64,000 nt of DNA from Allium sativum (lineage: Eukaryota; Streptophyta; Magnoliopsida; Asparagales; Amaryllidaceae). Position numbers and translations under genes: made by a program. Location of the stretch: the NCBI GenBank assembly GCA_030737875.1, contig CM060909.1, forward strand, positions 29,161,659-29,225,658. The letters are read 5' to 3'. Positions 20,891 to 33,467 of this stretch are shown here, piece by piece. The notes beneath the pieces are model-generated. The model was not told where the DNA came from, did no database searches, and was given only the letters and a program-made list of their open reading frames with translations. Position 1 is the first letter of the stretch. Every line of letters begins with the position of its first letter.

Positions 20891-22734
20891 CATTATAGTT
20901 ATATTTTTTCGTTCAGCAATACCACTTGATTCTGGTGAACATAGTGGTGTAAATTCATGTACTACTCCATTTGATTCACAAAACTCTAAAAGCTTTATTG
21001 ATTTATACTCACCACATCTGTCGAATCTTAGCAATTTAATTTTACAGTTTAATCGACTTTCAATTTCTACTTTACATATAAAAAACTTACTTATAACTTC
21101 ATCCTTACTTTTTAGTAAGTATATAAGTATATTTTGAATAATCATTAATAAATGTTACAAAGTATTTGTTTCCCCCTCATGAAATTTTACTATATAAATT
21201 TATAACATCGGTATGCACAAATCCAAGTAATTCGGGCGTCCTAATTACAGATTTGTGTGATTTACAAGTTAACTTTCCTTGTATACATATTTCACACTTG
21301 TCTACATTCTCAATATTTCATTTTGATATAAGTGCTAAATTAGCATATTTTGAATAGAATTATAATTAATATAGCCCAATATGTCATTTCATAAAGGTAA
21401 AGACTCAATCGTATAAGCAGAAGCTGATTTTATTAAATTCCTTTTGTACATTCCATTACATGAGTACCCTTTCCCAATAAATACATTATTTTTGGACATA
21501 AAAACACTATTTGAGTTAATGACTAACTCAAACCCTCTTTTGTTGAGACGATCTCCAGAAATCAGAATCCTCGTCATTTCTGGAATATGAAATCATCAGC
21601 CAAAATAAGAACTTTCCCTGAAGTAAACTTTAGTGTAATATTTTCAATGCCAGCAACTTTGGCATGAATATCATTACCCATTTTGACTTCTTTTAGTTCA
21701 CTGAATTCTTTACAAGTTTGAAACTGTGACTTATCATTATAGATATGAATGGTTGCTCATGTGTCTAACCACCATCCGTGTTCAACTCCAACAGTGTTGG
21801 CTTTCTCTGCAACTGCGACCATTTTAGGTTCGTTTTCAAAGTCAACAACAATGTCAACATGTTTATTCTTTTTTCTCTCGTCTCATATACGAATTCTACA
21901 TTCTTGGGCATAATGACCAGTTTTTTTATAGTAGAAGCATTCACCTAGGGTTTTTTAGATTCTCATGTTTATTCCCTTTGCAATTGATCTTTCTTTTCTT
22001 CGCATTATTGTGATACTAAGAGAATTCTCCCTGGACCACATTTTCCTTTTTTGTCTCCTAATCTTCTTTCTTATCTCTCTTGCGAGATTCTCCCTCAATA
22101 TGTAAGTGTCGTATGAGGGATTCTAGAGAGTATGTCGTTTCTTCATGCATCAATTTCTTTTTGTAGTCATTCCAAGTACTAAGCAATTTTGCAATTATAA
22201 CTCCTTCCTAAAATGCTTCAGGACGTTCTATTTTCGCATCTTTTAGTTTACTAACAATCAGATTTAATCCGTGGGATTGGGAAACAATATTAGCATCATC
22301 ATTCATCTTCTAATTAATATGATTACTTATTAGAAACTTCTGATTGCTTGCCTCTTCAATGCAGTTTTTGACATCCAAATTCATCCATAGGGCTTTCGCG
22401 CCATCAATATTCGTTGTGCACTGCATACTGAATCTGAATGTGCATTAGGAACGTGCCCTTGATATAAGAAGTCATCATTCTTTTGCTTCTGCATTAGTTC
22501 CTTTAACTCTTTCTTTCGTTGTTCATAACCTGTAGCCCTTTCTTCAGGAATTGGTTCTGCGTCATCACTTATGATATGATTTAGACCTATGGTAGTGAGA
22601 AATAATAGAACTATTTCTAACTAGCGAGTGAAAATATTTCCATCAAATCTTGCAAAGCGGGTGAGATACTATTTCATTATTTGAAGTGTTTGCACTGTTT
22701 TTCTGTTGAGTGATGAATCTTGAATATAAGACAT
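20891..22734 (-). pseudogene. Ty1/copia polyprotein, N-terminal half (gag, protease, integrase start)
   Basis: This minus-strand stretch starts at an ATG at 22732-22734. Gag follows with an RFDGN motif near its start. The zinc knuckle is at 21898-21939; its second cysteine is replaced by tyrosine. The protease site is broken by a stop codon inside the catalytic triplet (21757-21759), directly after an Asp-Thr. The integrase core contains a SGIAERKN motif near 20900-20950 and is then cut by element F. Gag would form the particle, protease would cut the polyprotein and integrase would insert the DNA copy. Many stops show that the element is long dead. I could not define the 5' LTR upstream; the DNA from 22735 to roughly 23100 probably belongs to its leader or LTR. 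Confidence 0.85.
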
Positions 22735-23919
22735 TCTTGAAACTATTGAAGTATTATATATAGATTAATCACTCCAGGGAATGAATAAATCACTGTCTTT
22801 CAAGAATGTTTTCCTCTCCTTTATCACAATGGGTTAACTGAAAATAATATTTAGGATACATTGGAGATTATCTGCGCAAGTTGTGATTACTTGCATGGAT
22901 CAGAAATGCACTCAGAAATTTATCTGGTGATGCTTATTATTTTGTAGCTTCGAAAATGAAATTGAAAGTGAAGTGGTTGTGTTGCCGGAATGTGTTGTAC
23001 CCCCTCCGTAGGGGATACCAATTTACAAAATTTGTAAAAAAACCTTCCAACGAAAACTGCCATACTAAACTCAAAAATTACCCCTGTTGTACCATTGATT
23101 ATAATTCCCAATGAACATTACCCTATTACGCTTATGTCATCCACTTTCACATCAAACTTGCAACCACTACAACATCATGCGCTGGTATTTTATGCCCAAC
23201 ACCCCCGAAACTCTCCTAGCAATTCATATATCAATTTTACACAAGAATAATCCCCCATCATTCCACTTGCCAACAACTTTTCTGTCTTAAAGCAACAATT
23301 GATACGTTGTGCATGGCTCTATATATGCATGCTGTGTGCACTGAAAATTCGACATTTGTTAAACACTCCAACTCTCTACCGACTAAATCTAAACCATCTT
23401 CCACCTTAACCATCACCAATCAAATGCACTCTTCCACTTTTCCACATCCTTCTAAGCCATAGCAGGAACCCCTAACATCACCATGAAACTAGTCACCCAT
23501 ATCACAACTCGTTAAAAATTTGTCATGCCTAATGGTTTCACGCCTTGCACTTCACCTTGTGCAGTTAAATCCCCGCAGAATCCTCACTATAGCTCGTTTC
23601 ACTCTTCAATCGCAACGCTATACCAATTTATATCTGATGAATAGTATAACTACTTTAACCCCTACTACTTTCCATTGAACCCGCTAATTCAAGGCTTTTA
23701 GTACCCGTTTTAGTAATTAATTTACAGAGGTGATTTGGCTAGTTCCCATATAAACAAATCAAAAGAACTAGAGTAAAGAGCTAATTAAACGTACAAGTTC
23801 CAATATGAGGTATAAATCTATTGTAATCATCAAATCAAATGTGCGTAACCATGATTTTTCTGATTTTGTTATATAAGATTAACAAATATTAGTTTCTTTT
23901 ATAAATATGCTGTGAGAAT

Positions 23920-24003
23920 GATAATTAATCAATTTTAAATACTTGCTTTTACATCCAATGAGATAATTAATCAATTTTAAATACTTTCTTTTACATCCAA
24001 TGT
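23920..24003 (+). repeat. 42-bp tandem duplication
   Basis: Two near-identical copies starting GATAATTAATCAATTTTAAA, at 23920 and 23962, with one mismatch that I see. The second ends about 8 bp before the plastid-like segment. Confidence 0.9.
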
Positions 24004-24011
24004 ACCTTGCT

Positions 24012-24081
24012 ATTTTCCGGTGGAGCGGTGAAATGTGTAGAGATCGGGAAGAACACCAATGGCGAAAGCACTCCGCTGGGC
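24012..24081 (+). pseudogene. Nuclear insertion of plastid 16S rDNA (~70 bp)
   Basis: The segment contains GAGCGGTGAAATG, AGAGATCGGGAAGAACACCA and GGCGAAAGCACTC, the conserved 16S stretch around the 690-730 loop as it reads in plastids. The few differences I recognise look like C-to-T changes, as expected for an old, methylated nuclear copy. The match stops sharply on both sides. Identification is from memory of the rRNA motif. Confidence 0.75.
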
Positions 24082-24667
24082 TTTCAATTTTATCCCCGCT
24101 ACAACTTTTTAGACCTCTACCATTATAGAACCGCTAAGATTTAACTACATGTCTTTTACCGATAAACCAAGTACTTTTCCATGCAACTCCCTCGCTATGT
24201 ATAATGCTAGTAATCCTTGCACTATTTCATGCAACACCCTATACACAATCAACGAAACCACCATGCATGCCTCAATATCTTGCTCACCTAAACCAGTTTT
24301 CACAATCTACACATCCTTATCAATATCACTACAGATTTGCTTCATCATAATATCATTTAAACAAATGCATTTGCCGAGAAAACATTTAGATTTTTGACTC
24401 TAATATTTCTGAGGCTACCATATCTATCCCCTATTCATCCATGTTATCGACAATAAATAACGCCAACATTTTCTTTGAATCTTCGCTTGCCACTTCCAAA
24501 CAACATAAAAGACAAAAAAGTATGAAGATTAAGAAAAAATATGACAACAAAGATTGTGATAAACATCAAAACCCGGATGGTTCAAACAGGAGAACTTCTA
24601 GGAACACTGGCTTGCGTCCATCCAAAACCAAATATATCTCCATTATGCTACATAATACCACGACATG

Positions 24668-25784
24668 TGTAACAACCCTTGTTTTGTGATTACATAGGTA
24701 AATAAATTATAATGATGATTATCATTTGTTAATTAAGAAAATAAATAAAAATTTAAAGAGAATAATTCATATAATTATTTAAGTTGAATAATTTAATTGA
24801 TTTTGTGTTAATATAAGTATATTAATTTAAGAGTAAATTGAATTAAATAATGAGATAAAACAATTTATTCAACATTTCTCTGTTGAATAAATATAAAGGA
24901 AATAATTTTTAAAAAACTTTATAATGTGAATTTGTAATAAAAGTAAACATCAAAATATTTTGTTAGCCAAAATGTAGTAATTTTTTAAATTATCGCTAAT
25001 GGCGAATTTTTGTTGTAGAAAGGGTGTCTGTAAACTTAATTGAGTTGCAATTAAAATTTAATAAATGAAATATTGATTAAAATTTAATGTTAAATTGTTA
25101 AAATATTTTTAATATGATTTGTGCATTTATTTTGACAAAACAATGAAATTTGTGTATTTGATGTTAAAAATGTCAATTTTAAACAAAAAATATAGAATAT
25201 TTTTTTTATTAAAAATGTAAGTTTACTGTGCTTAAAGTTAGGAATTATGTTTAAATTGCATAAAATGATTCTAAACACATTGTTAACAATTTTGTAAAGC
25301 TAAGACAACTGAAATTGTAAACACTTTGATGTTAAAATGTGTTACAATATTATTAACATGTGTAAATTTGTAAGTTAATAGCATAATTGACCTAAACTAG
25401 CCGTGCTTACGATTATGGGGGTAATAATTAGGTCCAAACCCAAACCCAAAAAGCTAATTTTTTCAGACAAAAGAAGAAATTGAGAAACATATATGTTTTA
25501 CTCTGCAACGTTGCTTCTTCTTCCTTGTAAACTCTGGAACCTGAGAACTAGAAACCTTTTCCTCTCCAATTTAGGAATCAAAGCCTATTTTCAAATAGAA
25601 TCAAGAGAAAAATGGCTAAAAATTGTTTTAACAGGTAACCTACGCAATCATAAATTTATTTCTCAGTGTTCTTAGATTAAAGAATAAAGTTTCTTATAAC
25701 TTTTGTGTTTTAATGCATATCTGTATATCCTCTATCCATAGATAGCTGGAGCCGTTTTCTAGCCGAAATCCCCAATTTTGTTTG
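24668..25784 (+). repeat. Probable 5' LTR of chromovirus E, first piece
   Basis: The sequence begins TGTAACAACCC, a common start of plant Ty3/gypsy LTRs, and has no coding content. It runs to the insertion site of element B, and the sequence resumes after B at 40103. If the end at 43675 is the LTR end, removing B and the LINE leaves an LTR of about 3.4 kb. The link is inferred; no 3' LTR of E is in the window to test it. Confidence 0.4.
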
Positions 25785-25789
25785 CAAAT
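25785..25789 (+). other. Target-site duplication CAAAT (B, left)
   Basis: CAAAT here and at 40098-40102 directly flanks element B. This fixes both ends of the element. Confidence 0.95.
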
Positions 25790-26689
25790 TGTAATAACAC
25801 AGAAATTCTGAGCCAGTTTAAAATTTTTATTTTTGGCAATTTTAGCGAATTTTGAAATTTAAAATAGATTATTTTAAATAGAATCGATGAGAAATTTATT
25901 TTGAATATAATTCGAACGTATATATTTATACGCGTCGTCGTTAGAATATAAATATTTATATATATAATTATAAAAGGAATTGAAAATGGCGCGGTAGTTC
26001 GATAATTCGATTTCAAACTTCAATTGAATGTACCGGGTGCAAAACAATCCGAATTTTAGTGAAACCAAAAACATTAGGATCTATTTTAGAATATCTTTCC
26101 AGCGAATCCGAAAAATCAAAATTTCATAGCGGGATTCAAAAGATATGCCCAGTTGAAAATTCTGAATAGTCGCTATGGAATTCAGGCCCTTAAAAATGGG
26201 AATTTTGCAAACGACCTCGGATTTCGACGAAACCACTTTTGTTGGATCCGCAGTGTCAAATTATTGCTAGGTTCCAAATTTCATAATTTCTCGAATCAAT
26301 ATGTGAGCATGGCAAAGGAAAACGTGTTTGACCAATTTCAGTTGATTTTAATCGACTGGAAAATGGCCATTTTTTCAACCGTCTCAGAATTCGACGAAAC
26401 TAGTTTTGTTAGGACCGTATCGTCAATACGAAGCCAAAAAATAATTTTTCTGGAATTTTTAGAGTTAGTATGTGACCCCGGTAAATTGAAATGCACGTTT
26501 AAATTCAATATACAGAGTTATACGTTGATTTTAACGGAAACTGATTGTAACGATCGAATCAGCTTGCGATACATATCCCATTGTGTTCGGAATGGGGGTA
26601 ATACGCTATGGACGACAGGCGGTGGGCCTCGTTTAGAGGTCGTATGTAAAAGTCAACTTTTTGCAAATTAAATAAATAAAAAAAATCTT

Positions 26690-27113
26690 CCCTCCTCCTT
26701 AAATCACTCTGCCCCCCCTTTCTCGTTTTCAATTCGATCAAAAAAAAAAGAGATAAAGGGGAGGAGCTGACGCTCCTCCACCGGGGGGCCACCGCACCAC
26801 GACGCCACGCCGCCGCCCCCTCTTCTTCCTCCCCTCTCTCCGATCTCGCCTCCCTCCTCCTTCTTCTCTTCTCCGAACCCCTCTACCTCGCGCTCACCCT
26901 CCAGTCACGAGACCCTTACCTCTTCTCCGACCACACCTCCACCACTCGCGCCACCATCCACCGCGAAGCCCAAAAACTTCCAACGTCGAACCCTTACTCC
27001 CCCTCCTGCCGACGCTCCAACGCCTCCACCACCTATGCCAGTCCCCACCCCCACGGCCTCCTCTCCGACCCCCTCCAACGATGGTGCAGCAGTGCCCCCC
27101 CCAAACGAAAGGT
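26690..27113 (+). other. GC-rich cassette in element B 5' LTR
   Basis: About 420 bp of pyrimidine- and C-rich sequence ending in a sharp switch to AT-rich DNA (AAAG followed by GTGATTTTC). Its copy in the 3' LTR (34364-34800) carries a 5-bp TAGCC insertion near 34535, which would shift any reading frame, so coding is unlikely. Its sequence differs from the cassettes of A and C. It could be a transcription start/leader region or a captured gene fragment. Confidence 0.7.
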
Positions 27114-27529
27114 GATTTTCTTATATATTTAAATTCAGTTTTAATTTCTATAATTCAGTTTTAATTATAGTTTTTATTTAAAATGTATATGAGAAAAATA
27201 TATATTTTTAACATGAAAAGTTTGATTTTTTATAAGTAGGAAGGTTTATTTTTATATATATGAATGGCTATAAAAAGATTAGAATTTTAAAGCAAGGAAA
27301 GATTTGATCTTTACCCTTGTAAAGATTTGATTTTTTCGAATAGAAAAGATTTGATTTTTTCGAATAGAAAAAATTTGATTTTTCAAATAGAAAAGGCGAG
27401 ATTTTTAAAATAGAAAAGGCGAGATTTTTAAAATAGAAAAGGAGAAATCTTTATATAGAGAATAGCGAGGTAAAAATATAATTTTTATCTATATTGTAGC
27501 AATGTAAAAATAGAATTTTTATCCGAATA

Positions 27530-27765
27530 GCAAAGTAAAAATTCATTTTTTATCTATTGAATAGCAAAGTAAAAATTCATTTTTTTATATATTGAATAGC
27601 ATAGTAAAAATTCGTTTTTTATATATTGAATAGCATAGTAAAAATTCGATTTTTATATATTGAATAGCAAAGTAAAAATTCATTTTTTATATATTGAACA
27701 GCATAGTAAAAATTCGATTTTTATATATTGAATAGCGAAGTAAAAATTCGATTTTTATATATGTA
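27530..27765 (+). repeat. 33/34-bp A/T palindromic array (B 5' LTR)
   Basis: About seven units of the AAAAATTCGTTTTTTATATA type, the counterpart of the array at 7166-7400 in element A. Confidence 0.85.
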
Positions 27766-28633
27766 GTGGCTACGGGCAACGAAGGTGACAAAAAGGCGAG
27801 AACGACGAAGATTTCTATAAAGGAAGTGCCGTGGAGTTAGGATAGCTTTCGGTGAGAATTTCTCACTCTTCAATTTCTTTTTCTAGTTATATATATATAC
27901 TAGGATGCAGACGGTGCTTAGCAGCACACGACACCCGTCATCCACATACCATGGATGGCTTGTTTGTTTAATTGTTTGGCTGTGTAGTTGGTTAGATTAT
28001 TTGGGTTGAATTGAAGTGTTTGGTGAAATGAAATTGATTTGATTGATGTGTGAATGGCGTGGGCCTTCACTAGACCGGGGATAAGGCTAGGCCTTGTCCC
28101 GTTTCTAGTATCGTGCCGTTATGCCGCCAAAATTTTCTAAAATAAGTTGGAAAAATAAAAATATCATTTTTATTTTGTAAATGAACTGAATAAAAATTCA
28201 TGTGTTAAAATAAAATGTTTTATCGTTAAAAATATAATTTTTAACGTGAATGTGAATAAATAAATATTCATTTACAAACCAGACGGTTTGTTTATGTACA
28301 CCTATTTGAAGGACATTGATTGGGTCGATAAATTTTACACATCGCCCAACTGCACAAATAAAATCTATGTTTGATTGTTTGAAACCCCACACGGGTGTTG
28401 GGATGAAATTTGAAGTTCACTCATCCTGATTTATTAAATATGTCGATCGATTGATTGACAGGCTGTTATAAGCGTTAGATATCTATATTTGATGCTTATA
28501 CAGTGTAGTGCACTTTAGTTGATGGTTGATTATTTTTCAATGCTATATATACATGTGTTGTATGGAAATCCATATAGTTAACGCTATATGGTAATTGAAC
28601 GGGCCTCATTCCAATTTAGAAGATAAAGAATAT

Positions 28634-29021
28634 TATAAAGTAAAGGTTCATGTGTTGACTATACTCATCCGTTGAGATTAGTCATGTGTTGAACGAAATA
28701 TTTTAACAATAAAATTTATATCTTTATCACTATAAAGTAAAGGTTCATGTGTTGACTGTACTCATCCGTTGAGATTAGTCATGTGTTGAACGAAATATTT
28801 TAACAATAAAATTTATATCTTTATCACTATAAAGTAAAGGTTCATGTGTTGACTGTACTCATCCGTTGAGATTAGTCATGTGTTGAACGAAATATTTTAA
28901 CAATAAAATTTATATCTTTATCACTATAAAGTAAAGGTTCATGTGTTGACTGTACTCATCCGTTGAGATTAGTCATGTGTTGAACGAAATATTTTAACAA
29001 TAAAATTTACATCTTTATCAT
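28634..29021 (+). repeat. 97-bp tandem array, 4 units (B 5' LTR)
   Basis: Unit starts at 28634, 28731, 28828 and 28925, a constant 97-bp period. Units share TGTGTTGACTGTACTCATCC and are nearly identical. The 3' LTR has the same four units at 36298-36685. Solo LTR C has a single diverged copy at about 54655, and A has none that I see. Confidence 0.95.
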
Positions 29022-29429
29022 GTATGAAATTAGAAACTAACTGGAAAATAGATTAGATGAGTGGTCTCCTGAATATTGATCTGATGTTGGTTTCGGCCTT
29101 CGGGGTTAATATTCAGGTAATCGTTCTCTTACTAATTTACAGTTGGAGTCTGATTTAATATCAAACGATGGATACCTTAATTTTCATAAAATATAGTAAA
29201 TAACAAAAATGATCACACGTGGACAGTACTCATTCGTTGAGATTAGTCGTGTGTTGACAGAAATATAGATTCACATATTGAGTAGAATAAATATTCATTT
29301 GTTGAATAGAATAACGAATTTATTGAAACATATAAAGCCGTGTTGATTAGTGATGCGCCATTTTGACGCGAACGATATTTATATCGATTATATTCGTTTT
29401 TGAATTTAAAACAAAAATGAATTGAATAT

Positions 29430-29625
29430 AAAACGATTTCGAAATGAATTGAATATAAAACGATTTCGAAATGAATTGAATATAAAACGATTTCGAAATG
29501 AATTGAATATAAAACGATTTCGAAATGAATTGAATATAAAACGAATTCGAATTGAATTGAAAACGAATTCGAAATGAATTGAAAACGAATTCGAATTGAA
29601 TTGAAAACGAATTCGAATTGAATTG
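29430..29625 (+). repeat. Mixed 27/22-bp minisatellite (B 5' LTR)
   Basis: Four 27-bp units (AAAACGATTTCGAAATG type) are followed by four 22-bp units (AAAACGAATTCGAATTG type). This is a shorter and more diverged form of the array in A and C. Confidence 0.9.
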
Positions 29626-32429
29626 AAAACGAACTGAAATGAATTCAAATTGAATTGAAATTTGAATTGAATAGAAATGAATTTTAAAACGAATTTATAA
29701 GGAAAAATTCAATTTTGATTTGAATTGAAATGGAAGTTGAAATTGTTTTTGAAACGAATTCAAAACGATGTATATAATTCGTTTTAAATAGAAATCGACG
29801 AAATATTTATTATATATATTATATATATAATATAATGGCCTGAATAGAACGTGCCGCGCCGCGGCAGTTCGTAAATTTCGACCAATTATTTCAAATGAAC
29901 ATTACGGGAGATCCGACCGCGGATTCTCTTAAAACCGGAACCGTTGGGTTCGCATCAAAAAGAGCTTTCTAACAAATATTAGAAATTTGAAATCTAACGG
30001 CTGGATTTGTAGATACGTCCAAATCAAATTCAGAAAAGGTCGTTGAAAGTGCAGTTCGATGGCCGTTGTTGGAAATCGACCGTACGGGCCTTGATAAAAT
30101 TATTAAAAATAGTAATAATTCGTCTAAAATCATAAGGAAGGATTTGGGAAAAATTGGGATGAAAAACTCCATATTTGAAAAGATAAAAATAGATTTTTAT
30201 CAAAATGAACTAGTTTTGAACTAAAATTAAAATCCATTTATTTTTAAATAAATTGGATTTGAAATGGGTTTTAAATAAAAATGTGATTTGGGTTTGTCGT
30301 GAACTGTGTTTTAAAAGACATTAGTTCTTTAACCCAATAAAAGGAGTTTTAATGAATCTGCAATTAGATTGAAATGTGAATTTGTAATCTAAATTATCAA
30401 ATTTAGAAAGTAAGCGAGAATGGAGTATCACCAGTTTTGCTCCAAAGCGATAGTTAAATCTTTAATTAGATTTGAACGTGAAATGGTAATTAATTTTACC
30501 AATAATACCACGGTGTTAAATATGGAGTATTACCAGTTTTGCTTCATGGGATGAATAGGTTGGGATTGGGAAATAAAATAAATAATTACTCCGATGTGAT
30601 TCACTAATCTCGACTAGTTTGGAAAACCATAATTTGGTTTGATATGACATCCAAAGGGAGATTAAAGGATAAATTTTAAAGAATTTATCTTGGATAGAAT
30701 TAATGGGAATCTTTCCCTAAAATTGTGATTTTGTGAATAAAAGAATATTCTGAATTGGAATGAGGCGTATGTTGTGTTTGTGTAACATTTGTTTTTAATA
30801 TACGCGGGTTGTTCGGAAAGTCCGGGTTTATACCCATTCTGAATAACCGATTCGACGATAAGTCGAAGATGAAGACGGTGGTTGAAGACCAGAAGTCTTC
30901 ACATCGTTTGGATAATTACTGACGATCCTGATTGGGCTGTACACCCAAGAGGATGGAAATAGTTGGTGGTCGTCCAGACGTACTTGGAGATGGATGGATA
31001 TGTGAGGAAAGTGCCTCCGGTTTCGTTCAGACCCAGAACGAACTTGTAAATGGATTGTGTGTCTAACATTGGATTTTATTCTGTGTTGATTGATTTCTAT
31101 TATATATACATCTGTTTGGCGGCGGAGAATTTATTCTTTTGCTTAACGCCCTTCTCTGAGACGTACGAGCTCAGAGGTTGTATATCGATGGACATCAGTC
31201 GCATGACATGAATTGCCTGTGTGGCACGCTAAGATGCAATGATCAAGGCTTTTGTTGAAAAGCAGAGTCTTGTGGTTGATGATCAAAGCACGGCCTACGT
31301 GGCAACTTTGTGTATAACGTGAATTCGCGAGCCTCACACCTCGGTATGAGTCAAAAACGGGATACGGACTGCAGAGAGAGCACGACGTTTCTTTCTAGCT
31401 TTGGTAGTGTCAGTGACTTACCAGCCCTGACATATATATACTTTTCACCTATGTGGTTGTTGGATGAGGCGCCTCGATTTTAGGTCTGTAAGGACCGGGA
31501 AACGTGTGTTCAGGAATTGCCAATCCTCTAACGTAAGTGAGGACCGGCCCTGAAGCATCCAAGGGTTGCCCAGAGTGCGTAGCCCTGGGACATTTGCTAG
31601 AGTGTCTCGAACGCGGAGAGGAGCTTGCCCCTTGCCTCGACTCATGACGGAAATCCAATTTCCAATACGTGTATTGCGGTTTTAATTGTAGAACTAGTAT
31701 GGCGACATGATATATGGTACCCATGCCGTCTATGATTGATATTTATGATTGAAATTGTTTTGACACTATACACTTATTATAGTATCAAATGATTTGTTTT
31801 AAATGTACCAAGCATGTTTGGCTATTATAAGGGAAAACCCTATCCTCCGGCTTGCGTTGCATTGTGTGATGGGACCTGGGTCTTATAATAGCTTCATTTT
31901 TCGAAAAAAAAAGCATTGTGCTCTTAATTGATATGCACTGGTATTCTTGGGAGGAAACCCGTTCCGTGTTATACGGCGTGGTCCCTTGAATTACTCTATT
32001 TTAAAGTAAAGTTTTAAATAACTGTTTTAGTTCTCACACCAGTCACATGACTGACCTGGAGTTTATTGTTTTAACTTAAACTCTAGGTGCCCCTATTTTC
32101 CGCACAGGCAGCTAGTAGTTTCGGTTTTGCAGATTTATATTCACAGGATCCTGGTTTATAGCTGGAATGATATCCGGAAAGCTCTGTATCCGTATATCAC
32201 CTTCAGTTGTGCTTTGTATTATTTTCCGCTGCTATGTAATTTGTTGTAATCTCTGATATTTATATCGAATGTAATTTATTCATTTATACTCTGTATATTC
32301 TTGTATCTGATGGAATTGTTGTAATAACAATGAAATGTTCTCCCGTCTGCGTTCTGATTTGTCTTGTCCTCACAGTAATTCGTTCTTTCTCATCTCTTCG
32401 GAGACCGGGGAAGTTCGGGTCGCTACATT

Positions 32430-32441
32430 TGGTATCAGAGC
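32430..32441 (+). other. Primer-binding site, initiator-tRNA-Met type (B)
   Basis: TGGTATCAGAGC starts 2 bp after the 5' LTR end. Confidence 0.94.
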
Positions 32442-33455
32442 TTTGGTTTACAGAGCTCGAGAACAAGACACATTAGAACCATACGAAAGAATTCATCAGA
32501 TATTGGATTAGCAATATCCAATTAGAATGACTCGCTAGAGATAGGATCAGTAGTACCCTAGAACGAGTGTGAAGAGTATATTTTTCAAATGAAAACAATT
32601 TTGTTTTGAAATCTAAACCATTTTAAACGTATTTGAATATTTATTTATATTGATATGGACAATCTAGTATATAAAGGTTTTGCATATACGCGTCATGAAC
32701 GTATATTCGAATTTTTAATATATTAGATAGATATGGAGTCACACTCTAGTCGCCCGGACATGGTCCTGATGATGAAGTATACCATCACCAGTATTTATTT
32801 TCGAGTGACGAAGGTGTGATATCTATATATTTCCATTAGACTGGTGTGAGAACCTAAACTTATATAGCTAGAACACATTGTTGTGAATTGGTATCAAAAA
32901 CAAGATTTTCAGTATATATATCAAAATTATGAATTTGAAACGTTAATCCACTAATTGATTGATGTTTGTGTTGTTCGATTATTGTTGCCTAATTGAATTT
33001 TGAACCATTTAGCCTAATTGAACCAAATTTTGAATTGTATTGAAAATTGGTCGCATATGCATGCATATACATATACTTACATTGAACAGGTCATAGCAAG
33101 GAGGCTAGAGCCGAAGAATAAAATTTGTTTGCCTGACAAATAGGTACATGTTTACTATAATTTACTGTTTTGTTTGGGTGATGATGATTTTATGAGCCTA
33201 TTGGCTAGCCGCTTGGCTTTTTCTTTTTCTTTTTGAGATCAGAAGGCCTATATGGCAATTTCGGGATTTTCCCGTGGCTCCCGGTGCAGGGGAGGTTATG
33301 GCGAAATTTTTCGAAAATTTAGGGTGTTAGAAATTTTTTTGAAAATTTCTAAATTCTCAGAAACTGAAAAGTTGGAGAATGGAAGCCAGATCGAACGTAG
33401 AGTTGATTGATCAAACCACTTTCGACTTTGTTCCTTTTCGGGGATGAAAAGTTTT

Positions 33456-33467
33456 AAGTGGGGGAGA
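33456..33467 (+). other. Polypurine tract (B)
   Basis: AAGTGGGGGAGA stands immediately upstream of the 3' LTR, identical to that of element A. Confidence 0.9.

Larger units (their letters stand above)
22735..24667. other. Unassigned host DNA around a plastid fragment
   Basis: I recognise no gene here. It probably begins with the leader or LTR of the minus-strand copia. It contains a 42-bp tandem duplication and a plastid 16S rDNA scrap. Short open frames (for example 24149-24397) show no family motif. Confidence 0.5.
25790..32427 (+). repeat. 5' LTR of element B
   Basis: It begins TGTAATAACAC and ends TCGCTACA. Contents: GC cassette 26690-27113, 34-bp-type array 27530-27765, 97-bp array 28634-29021, minisatellite 29430-29625, hairpin 29068-29117 and covarying stem 31821-31892. 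Confidence 0.95.

Noticed and set aside
24012..24081. Functional 16S rRNA gene or bacterial contamination
   Set aside because: Only ~70 bp match, with sharp edges inside AT-rich nuclear DNA and several substitutions.
24149..24689. Two 82-codon plus-strand frames upstream of the probable E LTR
   Set aside because: No domain, no codon bias and no flanking gene signals; left as unassigned DNA.
26690..27113. Captured host exon in the GC cassette of B, with an AAAG/GTGATT splice-donor-like edge
   Set aside because: More than one frame is open because the sequence is C-rich. The 3' LTR copy has a 5-bp insertion, and no protein family is recognisable. Kept only as a possibility.
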